Source: Synergistaceae bacterium (lineage in GTDB: Bacteria; Synergistota; Synergistia; Synergistales; Aminobacteriaceae). From it: DNA of 16,097 bases. The stretch's first letter is position 1; each line of letters starts with the position of its first letter. The notes below the pieces were generated by a model. That model was not told the DNA's origin. It made no database searches and saw only the letters and a program-made list of their open reading frames with translations. The position numbers and the translations under genes are program-made. Location: NCBI GenBank assembly GCA_031273365.1, contig JAISSA010000137.1, positions 1-16,097 of the forward strand. Reading direction: 5' to 3'. Of this stretch, positions 1-6,150 are shown in pieces.

Positions 1-122
1 TGCCAGCAGTTAAATTTGTTCATCTCAAGGGCTTTCACCTTGAGCTGCATACCGATTACCCGGTATGGAGGGCTTTTATAGACGTTTTAGATAGCTATTA
101 CAATGAAAACTTAGCTATCTGA
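1..122 (+). CDS. C-terminal end of an unidentified ORF (partial)
   Basis: An open frame starting at base 3 runs to TGA at 120-122 and encodes about 39 residues. The peptide is aromatic and acidic, containing LKGFHLELHTDYPVWRAF and ending YYNENLAI. It is clearly more AT-rich than the genes to its right. Its stop overlaps the 3' end of etfB tail-to-tail by 8 bases. The composition and the abrupt junction would suit a mobile-element protein such as a transposase, but I cannot match it to a family. It could also be an ordinary gene of unknown function. The other two plus frames contain stops within this stretch. Confidence 0.4.
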   Translation, partial: PAVKFVHLKGFHLELHTDYPVWRAFIDVLDSYYNENLAI

Positions 123-909
123 TGACTATATTGTTACCCTCTTCAATCAGGCTCAGGATTTTCTCCGCGATTTCGGCCGGGCTGCCTGAGAGAAACGCCG
201 CGTTCTTTTTCTTTTCGGGCTCGAAGCTGTCGATAACCTCCGTGGGCGAGCCCGAAAGCCCCACCGCGTCCCCGGGGAGCGCCAGATCTTCGTTCGTGTG
301 CACCGTGACGTTTTTTTTCTTCGCGGCTATCTGAGAGGCAAACGTCGGCAGCCTCGGTTCGTTGCATCCATAAGAGAGGGTCAGCACGGCCGGCAGCCGC
401 ACGCGAACCTGCGCTCCGCCATTTTTGAATTTTTTCACGCCCCGGAGGCAACCCGCCTCCACGGCCTCGACGCTCTTCAGCTCCGTGAGGTGAGGCAGGG
501 CCATGAACTCCGCGATCATGGGGCCAACCTGCCCCGTCGCCCCGTCGGAGGACTCCGAGCCGGCCAGGATCAGGTCGAACGCGCCGTAACGCCCCACGCT
601 CGCCGCAAGGACCCTTGCGGTCGCCAGAGTGTCCGAGCCCGCGAAAACCCTGTCCGTGATCAGGACGAGCTCGTCCGCCCCCATTGCCGCGGCCGTGCGC
701 AGCGCCTTGTCCGCGGCGGGCGGGCCCATCGTGAACGCAACCACCTTTCCCCCATACCGCTCTTTCAGCGAAATGGCCTCCTCCAGCGCGTTCGCGTCCG
801 CCGGATTGAGCGTATTTTCCGCGCTGTCCCGCACCAGCGAATGCGTGACGGGATCGACGGAGACGTTATTGGAAACGGGCACCTGTTTGATGCAGACGGC
901 GATGTTCAT
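115..909 (-). CDS. etfB: Electron transfer flavoprotein, beta subunit (FixA/EtfB family)
   Basis: This 264-residue protein has the expected length and layout of an ETF beta subunit. It opens with MNIAVCIKQVP. The family helix NPADANALEEA lies at residues 35-45. The nucleotide-loop region AGSDTLAT at about 90-97 resembles ETFs of anaerobes, and SSDGATGQVGP lies at about 119-129. The C-terminal arm (LSGSPTEV... and the final amphipathic helix) appears complete, so the gene is not truncated by the convergent ORF on its left. ETFs are cytoplasmic heterodimers that carry electrons from flavin dehydrogenases. The gene starts 11 bases after the stop of the FAD oxidoreductase, so it is probably co-transcribed and is a likely electron acceptor for it. 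No alpha subunit lies in the window, although etfA normally follows etfB. Whether this is a bifurcating type cannot be decided here. Confidence 0.93.
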   Translation of the reverse strand: MNIAVCIKQVPVSNNVSVDPVTHSLVRDSAENTLNPADANALEEAISLKERYGGKVVAFTMGPPAADKALRTAAAMGADELVLITDRVFAGSDTLATARVLAASVGRYGAFDLILAGSESSDGATGQVGPMIAEFMALPHLTELKSVEAVEAGCLRGVKKFKNGGAQVRVRLPAVLTLSYGCNEPRLPTFASQIAAKKKNVTVHTNEDLALPGDAVGLSGSPTEVIDSFEPEKKKNAAFLSGSPAEIAEKILSLIEEGNNIVIR

Positions 910-920
910 GTTGTCCGCTC

Positions 921-2090
921 TCAGCTCAGAAGGCGCTTGAAGGCCCAGTCTTCCAGCAGCGGAGTCTTTTCCCCCGTCATAATGAACTTCGCCAGGTCGC
1001 GGCTCGCCGCGGGAGCTTCTATGATGCCGTTGCCGCCGTAACCCGTAGCCAGAACGTAGCCCTCGACCGGGGTCTCTCCCAGCAGGGGCAGAAAATCTTT
1101 CGGCTCGGCCCTGTAGGACAGCCAGGAGGAAACAAGCCCGCTCTCCACGAGGCCGGGCACGGAGGCCTGCATCTGTTCAAGGAGAAACTCGATGAAGTAA
1201 TCGTCCGTGCCGCCCGTGGCGGGGAGTTTGTCCGGGTCCCACTGCCCCGCGTGCATCGGGTTGTTCAAATCCATCGAGAGGTGGGATTTGCAGATGAAGA
1301 CGTTATCGCCGGCCCGGAGCGCGTAAAACGCCGGGTATTTCAGCACCGGAAAGACGTAGCCCAGCTTTTTCCCCGGAGGGCTGAGAAAGAAGGCCTCCGC
1401 TTTGGTGTGCCAGATGAGGACGTCCAGACCGGCCATTTTGCCTGTGAACCCGCTCCATGGGCCGGTGCAGTCCACAACGCAATCGAACTCGTGCCGCGTC
1501 CCGTCGGCGGTTTTTATCCCCGTCGCCCTGTTTCCCGTCACGACGATCTCCGAGACCCGCGTCATGGTATGGACGGTCGCGCCGTTTTTCTGCATCCTGC
1601 GGGCCCAGGTGTTGGAGATCATGGTCCCGTCGAAATAGCCGTCATCCCGCGTGTACCCCGCGCCGAGGATGTTTTCGACGTCGATCAGGGGCAATATGCC
1701 CTTTATGCGGGCCCTGTCCGTGATGTATTCGCCTTCATAGCCCGCGGCCTGCGTCAGGGCGATGCCCGTCTTAATGGTCTTCTCGACCGGCTCGGAGGTG
1801 GCGACCACCAGAGTTCCGGTTTTGTCGAACCCGGTGGAGCCCTTTTCCTCCCGCTCCATTTTGAGGTACGACTCGAAACCATAGAGGCGCACGTCCCAGT
1901 ATCGATTGCGCAGAGAATCGTCGAAGAGGCAGACCGTGCCGGCGGATTTGGCCGTTGTGCCGCAGCCTATGGCGTTTTTCTCGAATAAAACGACCTCCGC
2001 GTCGTCGTAGAGGCTCAGATGATAGCCCAGAGCCGTTCCCGATATGCCGCCGCCGATGATTCCCACACGAAACTTTCCCGTTTTTGTCAT
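921..2090 (-). CDS. FAD-dependent oxidoreductase, DAO family (glycine oxidase/sarcosine dehydrogenase-like)
   Basis: The 389-residue protein has an N-terminal Rossmann dinucleotide motif GIIGGGISG (residues 10-18), an acidic residue ending strand 2 (VVLFEK), and the C-terminal FAD-contact segment ATGYGGNG (about 348-355). These features and the length fit the DAO family, whose members oxidise C-N bonds of amino acids and N-methyl amines. There is no signal peptide, so it is cytoplasmic. The ATG is preceded by GGGAG at 7-base spacing, and the gene begins 16 bases after allE. Placement between allE and etfB suggests a dehydrogenase that passes electrons to ETF rather than to oxygen. The substrate is unknown. 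Ureidoglycine, which is an alpha-amino acid, glycine, or ureidoglycolate are candidates by context only. Confidence 0.88.
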   Translation of the reverse strand: MTKTGKFRVGIIGGGISGTALGYHLSLYDDAEVVLFEKNAIGCGTTAKSAGTVCLFDDSLRNRYWDVRLYGFESYLKMEREEKGSTGFDKTGTLVVATSEPVEKTIKTGIALTQAAGYEGEYITDRARIKGILPLIDVENILGAGYTRDDGYFDGTMISNTWARRMQKNGATVHTMTRVSEIVVTGNRATGIKTADGTRHEFDCVVDCTGPWSGFTGKMAGLDVLIWHTKAEAFFLSPPGKKLGYVFPVLKYPAFYALRAGDNVFICKSHLSMDLNNPMHAGQWDPDKLPATGGTDDYFIEFLLEQMQASVPGLVESGLVSSWLSYRAEPKDFLPLLGETPVEGYVLATGYGGNGIIEAPAASRDLAKFIMTGEKTPLLEDWAFKRLLS

Positions 2091-2106
2091 GTTCCGTCTC
2101 CCCGCT

Positions 2107-2889
2107 TTAAAGTTCCACGTCTCTGTTGAAGTCCTTGGAGTAGATGTAGCTCAGCCGCTCGCGTCCCGTCGCGTAGACGGCCTGTTTGACGAATGGCCCG
2201 AACCATATGAAGTCTTCCTTCTGCACCTGGACGTAATCCTCTTCGAGCATATAGACGCCCTGCCCGGAAAGAACGTATGCCCCGTGTTCCTGTACGTGGG
2301 TTTCGATGAAGGGATGGCTCCCCGCAGGCTCGAAACTGAGGATGTGGAAGTTCATGTCGAAGCCGGGGTCCATGGGCAGGAGGTCCTGAACGAAGACGTT
2401 CTCCATGTTGTCGTAAATTCTCTCCTCTATTTCGTTGACGTTGCCCCACACGGTGCGCGGCTCGAAGCCCTCGACCGGAACGTAGCGCTGCTTGTAGAGC
2501 AGAACGCGCATTCCGGCCGGGGATTTGTTGGAGAGGTCCATGCCGACCCCCGCGGGAGCGTAAGCGTAGCCGCCCTGCGAAAGCGTCTTCTCCTCATCTC
2601 CGACGCGAACCGTGAGCTCCCCCTTTCCGGGCGTTTCCTCGTCCATAAAGTAAACGAAGCTCTCGATGCCCTCCTCCCTGCACCATGTCCTGAGGGTCCT
2701 TGCCCCCGGCGTGACGCCGGACACGTAGAAAACGAAGCTGGCTCCGTATTTGGGCGAAGCGAGGATCGTCGTGGCAAAACCCTCGAAATGAGGAAGAACG
2801 TTGAGAACCCTTCCTTCCGGCGGGATGACGCTGTAGATGCCCGGCTTCACGATCGCGCGGCTGACCAGATTCCCTTTGGGATAACCCAT
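2107..2889 (-). CDS. allE: (S)-ureidoglycine aminohydrolase, bicupin
   Basis: The 260-residue protein matches AllE (YlbA) closely from memory, including RAIVKPG near the start, KQRYVPVEG (about 133-141), ETHVQEHGAYVLSGQG (206-221), and the terminal SYIYSKDFNRDVE. It has two cupin domains. The C-terminal one holds the expected manganese ligands E206, H208, H212 and Q246. The enzyme hydrolyses (S)-ureidoglycine to (S)-ureidoglycolate and ammonia, the step after allantoate amidohydrolase. I chose the ATG at 2887-2889 because AGGAGG sits 7 bases upstream and the resulting protein begins MGY like the E. coli enzyme. A longer frame to 2931 lacks such support. It is the first gene of the minus-strand operon and lies divergent from the allB1-liv operon. 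Confidence 0.95.
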   Translation of the reverse strand: MGYPKGNLVSRAIVKPGIYSVIPPEGRVLNVLPHFEGFATTILASPKYGASFVFYVSGVTPGARTLRTWCREEGIESFVYFMDEETPGKGELTVRVGDEEKTLSQGGYAYAPAGVGMDLSNKSPAGMRVLLYKQRYVPVEGFEPRTVWGNVNEIEERIYDNMENVFVQDLLPMDPGFDMNFHILSFEPAGSHPFIETHVQEHGAYVLSGQGVYMLEEDYVQVQKEDFIWFGPFVKQAVYATGRERLSYIYSKDFNRDVEL

Positions 2890-3018
2890 GAAATCGCCTC
2901 CTGTGAGTTTGCCGCGGCGAAACGCTTTCATGACGCGGCTCAGTGCTATTGGAAAGCGAGTATAGGGAAGGCGGGCGCGGAATGCATTGGAAATATATAA
3001 CTAAATATCGCGCGGATT

Positions 3019-3035
3019 TTGTGTATACTACACAA
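3019..3035. promoter_or_regulatory. Perfect inverted repeat, candidate operator
   Basis: TTGTGTATACTACACAA has 7-bp arms (TTGTGTA/TACACAA) around a 3-bp centre. It contains a -10-like TATACT on the plus strand at 3024-3029. Its place between two divergent ureide operons fits an operator controlling one or both. The symmetry fits a dimeric repressor such as a GntR- or TetR-type protein. It does not match the PucR box I know, so the regulator may be encoded elsewhere. Confidence 0.5.
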
Positions 3036-3118
3036 TGAATTTACGACGCGAACATATTATCCTGTTTCCGTCATGCATAGTTCGCCAGGTAAAGGAACCG
3101 GGAAAAATTAACGGGGTC

Positions 3119-3186
3119 AGGGGACTGGGAAAAAATCCCCTGCGGGGTGTGGGGCAGAGCCCCATGGTTTGGGGCAGAGCCCCGCG
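3119..3186. repeat. GC-rich hairpin repeat cluster in the allB1 leader
   Basis: A hairpin AGGGGA/TCCCCT (3119-3124 with 3136-3141) is followed by two 20-bp tandem units, 3147-3166 and 3167-3186. Each unit contains the self-complementary GGGGCAGAGCCCC. A third, partial unit may start at 3187. The elements look like dispersed bacterial intergenic palindromes rather than promoter sequence. Related pieces occur inside allB1 and at 14698-14812. Confidence 0.7.
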
Positions 3187-3232
3187 GTTTTGGCTTAACC
3201 TGTTGACATTGGCGAGTATCCTGAAAGCGGGG

Positions 3233-4753
3233 GTGGGGAGTATTTTTGATCTGCTTGTGCAAAATGGAACAATCGTTGCCTCCGGGAGCCTTTTTGAGGG
3301 AAATATCTACGTGGCGCAGGGGAAGATAACCGCAGTCACCGGCAAAGACGTCGTGTGGGAGGCGCGCCGGACGGAGGACGCGTCCGGGAGGTGCGTCTTT
3401 CCGGGGGCAATCGACGTTCATGTCCATCTCAACGACCCCGGATACACGTGGCGCGAGGATTTCGAGCACGGGACGCTGGCGGCGGCGGCGGGAGGCGTCA
3501 CGACGGTGCTCGACATGCCGCTTCAAAATGAACCCGCTCTGACGGACGCCTCTCTTTTCCGCGCGAAACACGCGGCTGTTCGGGATAAGGCCCTTGTGAA
3601 CTACGGCTTTTGGGGGGGCCTCGTCGAAGACGTTCCGGAGAAAATGCAGGAGCTGCACGATGCCGGCGTTGTCGCTTTCAAAATTTTTATCGGCCCGGTT
3701 TCGTCCGATTACCGCTCGCTCGACATGGGCGCCGTCCGGGAAATTTTGCAGAAGGCCGCGTCTCTCGGCGCGCTGGTCGGCTTCCACGCGGAAGATTATT
3801 CTATTATAAAACACGAAGAAACGCGCGTTCAGAGGGAAGGATGCGGGGCATCCGTTCACCCCCCGTGCGTACACTTTTGCCCGGACAGCCATTCAGGGCG
3901 ATACTGGGGGTTTCAGGGGGGCCAGCGAAGCCCAGGGCTGAGCGAGCTCTGCCCCCCTGAGCCTGAATGCCTGCGCGGCAGGCGATCGGATTTCCTTCGT
4001 TCGCGTCCACTGTCCGCGGAGCTGATCGCCGTGGAAAACGTCGTCGAGCTGGTTCGCGAAACCGGCGCGAAGGTTCATATTTGTCACGTCAGTCACCCCG
4101 ACGTGGCGGAACGCATCCGGCGGGCGCGGCTGGAAGGTCTTCCCGTCTCGGCCGAAACCTGTACGCACTACCTCGTTTACTCGGAGGACGATTTTCTGCG
4201 GGAGGGGATGCGCTATAAATGCGCGCCGCCTCTGAGAGACCGGGACGCGAGAGAGCGCCTGTGGAATTATGTCGTGGATGGAACCCTCCAGTGCGTCGCC
4301 TCCGACCATTCGCCGTGCGCGCCTCACGAAAAAGACGAAAAAGATGAAAAGGACGAAAAAAACGGAGTGTTCGAGGCGTGGGGCGGCATCTCCGGCGTCC
4401 AGACGACGATGCAGGTTTTCTACGATCACGCCGTACGGCAAAGACATTTGAGCCCAACGCTTCTTTCGCGCCGTCTGTCCGAGGGACCGGCCCGCGTCTT
4501 CGGGCTTTACGGACGCAAGGGCGCGATCGAAGCCGGTTTCGACGCCGATTTTGTCGTATTCGACCCCGAACGGGAGTGGGAGATCACGTCCGACTCCCTG
4601 TTATATCTAAACCCCATATCGGCTTTCGCGGGATTAAAGGGGAAAGGTCTTCCCGTGGCCACGTTTGTCAGGGGAGAACTCGTTTGTCGAAACGAGGAGG
4701 GAAGTTCGGAAAGAACATCGCCGTTCGGCTGCGGCAGATTGGAACGGAGGTGA
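3233..4753 (+). CDS. allB: Allantoinase 1 (cyclic amidohydrolase) with in-frame repeat insertions
   Basis: The enzyme would hydrolyse allantoin to allantoate. All metal-site elements are present: H63 and H65 in DVHVHLND, the carbamylated lysine K150 in VVAFKIF, H185 in GFHAED, H285 in VHICHVS, and D358 in ASDHSPC. TLAAAAGGVTTVLDMP and FEAWGGISGVQT are typical of allantoinases. At 506 residues it exceeds the usual length of about 450. The excess is a 48-residue palindromic insertion (204-251) and an EKD repeat (366-377). The start is uncertain. GTG 3233 gives a normal N-terminus just before FDLLVQNG, but has no clear Shine-Dalgarno site. A frame from ATG 3035 also exists. It is the first gene of the operon with livKHMGF, allB2 and allC. 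A hydantoinase or dihydropyrimidinase role is possible but less likely in this context. Confidence 0.88.
   Translation: MGSIFDLLVQNGTIVASGSLFEGNIYVAQGKITAVTGKDVVWEARRTEDASGRCVFPGAIDVHVHLNDPGYTWREDFEHGTLAAAAGGVTTVLDMPLQNEPALTDASLFRAKHAAVRDKALVNYGFWGGLVEDVPEKMQELHDAGVVAFKIFIGPVSSDYRSLDMGAVREILQKAASLGALVGFHAEDYSIIKHEETRVQREGCGASVHPPCVHFCPDSHSGRYWGFQGGQRSPGLSELCPPEPECLRGRRSDFLRSRPLSAELIAVENVVELVRETGAKVHICHVSHPDVAERIRRARLEGLPVSAETCTHYLVYSEDDFLREGMRYKCAPPLRDRDARERLWNYVVDGTLQCVASDHSPCAPHEKDEKDEKDEKNGVFEAWGGISGVQTTMQVFYDHAVRQRHLSPTLLSRRLSEGPARVFGLYGRKGAIEAGFDADFVVFDPEREWEITSDSLLYLNPISAFAGLKGKGLPVATFVRGELVCRNEEGSSERTSPFGCGRLERR
3842..3985. repeat. Palindromic element inserted in frame within allB1
   Basis: A 144-bp segment (48 codons, no stop) interrupts allB1 between ...VQREG and SDFLRSRP. 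E. coli AllB has only about four residues here. The DNA is strongly palindromic: TCAGGGGGG (3913-3921) pairs with CCCCCCTGA (3952-3960), and ATTCAGG (3891-3897) pairs with CCTGAAT (3962-3968). Its encoded residues are Cys-, Pro-, Gly- and Ser-rich, unlike the enzyme. CCTGAATGCCTGCGC (3962-3976) recurs with one mismatch at 14747-14761, and GGGGCAGAGC on its minus strand recurs in the 3147-3186 units. It behaves like a dispersed element that inserted without breaking the frame. Confidence 0.75.
4328..4363 (+). repeat. Four 9-bp tandem repeats (EKD) in allB1
   Basis: Four imperfect copies of GAAAAAGAC encode EKDEKDEKDEKN, residues 366-377 of allantoinase 1. They sit just after the metal-binding SDHSPC motif and before the FEAWGG motif. 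Allantoinase 2 and E. coli AllB have a short non-repeated linker here. Confidence 0.85.
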
Positions 4754-4782
4754 TCGTTCGAGTGGAAGATTTTGGGGCCTGA
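4746..4782 (+). promoter_or_regulatory. Extended Shine-Dalgarno followed by a six-codon mini-ORF
   Basis: GGAGGTGATC (4746-4755) matches ten bases of the usual 16S anti-Shine-Dalgarno complement. It overlaps the allB1 stop (4751-4753). The only start at suitable distance is GTG 4762, which is followed by VEDFGA and TGA at 4780-4782. It could be a leader peptide, the remnant of a deleted gene, or chance. The next real gene, livK, has its own ribosome-binding site 100 bases later. Confidence 0.3.
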
Positions 4783-4809
4783 TTTTGGGACTTATTTGCA
4801 GAAGAGTTT

Positions 4810-4851
4810 GTGCAATGTGAGAGGTGCAATGTGAAAGGTGCAATTTGAGAG
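4810..4851. repeat. Three 14-bp tandem repeats upstream of livK
   Basis: The units are GTGCAATGTGAGAG (4810-4823), GTGCAATGTGAAAG (4824-4837) and GTGCAATTTGAGAG (4838-4851), with one or two changes between them. They lie in the noncoding gap between allB1 and livK. The third unit leads directly into the livK ribosome-binding region. Confidence 0.9.
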
Positions 4852-4865
4852 GAGCGGGTTCTGTA

Positions 4866-6050
4866 ATGAAAAGGATTTTTGCTTTATTGCTCGTAATAAT
4901 GTGCGTTTTTTCAGGCGTCGCTGCCGCCTCGGCGGCCGAGAAGGTTCTCAAAATAGGCGTTTTGGGCGTCATGAGCGGTCCCGCGGCGTCCTGGGGACTG
5001 GTCAATCGCTACTGCGCCGAGGCTGCCGCCGAGATCATCAACGAAAAGGGCGGATTCGAGATCGGCGGAGAGAAGTACAAAATTCAGATCGTGGCCATAG
5101 ACGACCGCAACGACCCGAAGGTCGCGGTTTCCGGAGCGGAACGCCTGATTTACGAGGAAAAGATTCACTACATCATCGGCCCCAATATCGATCCGACCTC
5201 CATGGCCATTGTTCCCGTCATCGAAAAAGGCGGCGCCATCAGCATACCCTACGCCTTCTCCAAAAAGTTGTTCACCGCCCCGGCCTCCAACGCCATCCTG
5301 GGCATGATCGCCTCTTATCAGGCGGGCCCGGTCATCTACAGGTATCTCATGGACAATAAGGGAATCAAAACGATTGCCTTCGTGGCGCGCAACGATTCAG
5401 AGTCGCTCAACCAGAGGGATGAAGGGGTGGAGGCCGCCAGAAAGCTCGAACTGGAAATCCTCGCCGACAAAGACACCTACGAGCCCGGAACGACGGACTT
5501 CTTCCCCGTCATGTCGGGCGTCGTGGCGAAAAAGCCCGACCTTCTGGTATTGGCCGGCGCAGCGCCCTCGGATACGCCGCTTTTGATCAAAACGGCCCGT
5601 GAGCTGGGCTTCAGGGGCATCCTCAGCACGGAGACGGCGCAGGACGCGAGGGTGATCGCGGAGCTTGCGGGCGATGCGGCCGACGGCTTCATCTCCGTCG
5701 GAGGAGCCAGCACTCCCGAAATCCGCAGCGCTCAGATGGAGGAGTTCATGAAACGCTACGAGAAAGTCGCGGGCGAGTGGAACGACGAGGCAGGCACCAA
5801 GGTCTACGCCCTCGAAATTATCCTGAACACCCTGAAACAGGCCGGTCCCGAGGCCATTGAAGACGTATCGAAGTTCAAGGCCGCTATGGACACGTTCTCC
5901 ATGCCCAATCCCTACCTGAAGGACGGGCGTCCGCTTCACTACATCGGGACCCCATACTTCCTGCAGAAGCGCCAGATTTCCGTCCCGATGGTCGTCAGCG
6001 TCTACGAAGGCGGAGACTTCAAAACCCTGTTCGTCGGCAGTGTGGAGTAG
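4866..6050 (+). CDS. livK: ABC importer solute-binding protein, LivK type (predicted ureide binder)
   Basis: The 394-residue protein has a classic signal peptide (MKRI, a hydrophobic core, then ASAA/EK at about 21-26). No lipobox is visible, so it should be a free periplasmic protein. The mature start KIGVLGVMSGPAASWG and the two-lobed body fit the type I periplasmic-binding family of hydrophobic amino acid (HAAT) importers. Members bind branched amino acids, urea, amides and other small polar ligands. Here it lies between allantoinase genes, so allantoin, allantoate or another ureide is the likeliest ligand by inference. The ATG at 4866 was chosen over an upstream in-frame ATG because it starts the signal peptide and has GAGAGGAG about 11 bases upstream. 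It is followed by hairpins that may limit read-through. Confidence 0.92.
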   Translation: MKRIFALLLVIMCVFSGVAAASAAEKVLKIGVLGVMSGPAASWGLVNRYCAEAAAEIINEKGGFEIGGEKYKIQIVAIDDRNDPKVAVSGAERLIYEEKIHYIIGPNIDPTSMAIVPVIEKGGAISIPYAFSKKLFTAPASNAILGMIASYQAGPVIYRYLMDNKGIKTIAFVARNDSESLNQRDEGVEAARKLELEILADKDTYEPGTTDFFPVMSGVVAKKPDLLVLAGAAPSDTPLLIKTARELGFRGILSTETAQDARVIAELAGDAADGFISVGGASTPEIRSAQMEEFMKRYEKVAGEWNDEAGTKVYALEIILNTLKQAGPEAIEDVSKFKAAMDTFSMPNPYLKDGRPLHYIGTPYFLQKRQISVPMVVSVYEGGDFKTLFVGSVE

Positions 6051-6085
6051 CACGCCCCCCCGGGCTTGAACGTTTACGCGAAAAT

Positions 6086-6134
6086 CGACCTTCGTGCGAA
6101 GCGGAGGTCGGTCGCTTTTAGAGCCGTCGGCTCT
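6086..6134 (+). terminator. Two hairpins between livK and livH, possible attenuator
   Basis: CGACCT (6086-6091) pairs with AGGTCG (6105-6110) and is followed by GTCGCTTTTA. A second hairpin AGAGCC/GGCTCT (6120-6134) with a 3-base loop follows immediately. The T-run is short, so this would be a leaky terminator or a 3'-protecting structure. Either would raise binding-protein mRNA over permease mRNA. Confidence 0.45.
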
Positions 6135-6150
6135 GTCAGGAGGGGTGGCA

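Larger units (their letters stand above)
2890..3232. other. Divergent intergenic control region (343 bp)
   Basis: This stretch separates allE from allB1 and encodes no convincing protein. From left to right it holds the allE Shine-Dalgarno site, a possible minus-strand -10 TATACT at 2959-2964 without a good -35, an AT-rich block (2989-3007), the 17-bp palindrome at 3019-3035, and hairpin-rich GC repeats at 3119-3186. A TTGACA at 3203-3208 has no matching -10. A frame open from ATG 3035 continues into allB1. Its first 66 codons translate the repeats and resemble no allantoinase N-terminus, so I treat them as noncoding leader. Confidence 0.6.

Noticed and set aside
2044..3000. A 318-codon plus-strand frame antisense to allE
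   Set aside because: AllE on the minus strand is unmistakable with its metal ligands and Shine-Dalgarno site. The plus-strand frame is a codon-bias artefact.
3203..3208. TTGACA as a -35 box for allB1
   Set aside because: No -10-like hexamer lies 16-18 bases downstream, and the position would place the transcript start inside the gene's first codons.
3842..3985. A CRISPR array or tRNA-like structure in the GC-rich palindromes
   Set aside because: There are no regularly spaced direct repeats with unique spacers, and no cloverleaf can be drawn.
3233..4753. allB1 as a pseudogene because of the foreign internal segment
   Set aside because: The insertion keeps the frame, no stop occurs, and all metal ligands and family motifs remain on both sides.
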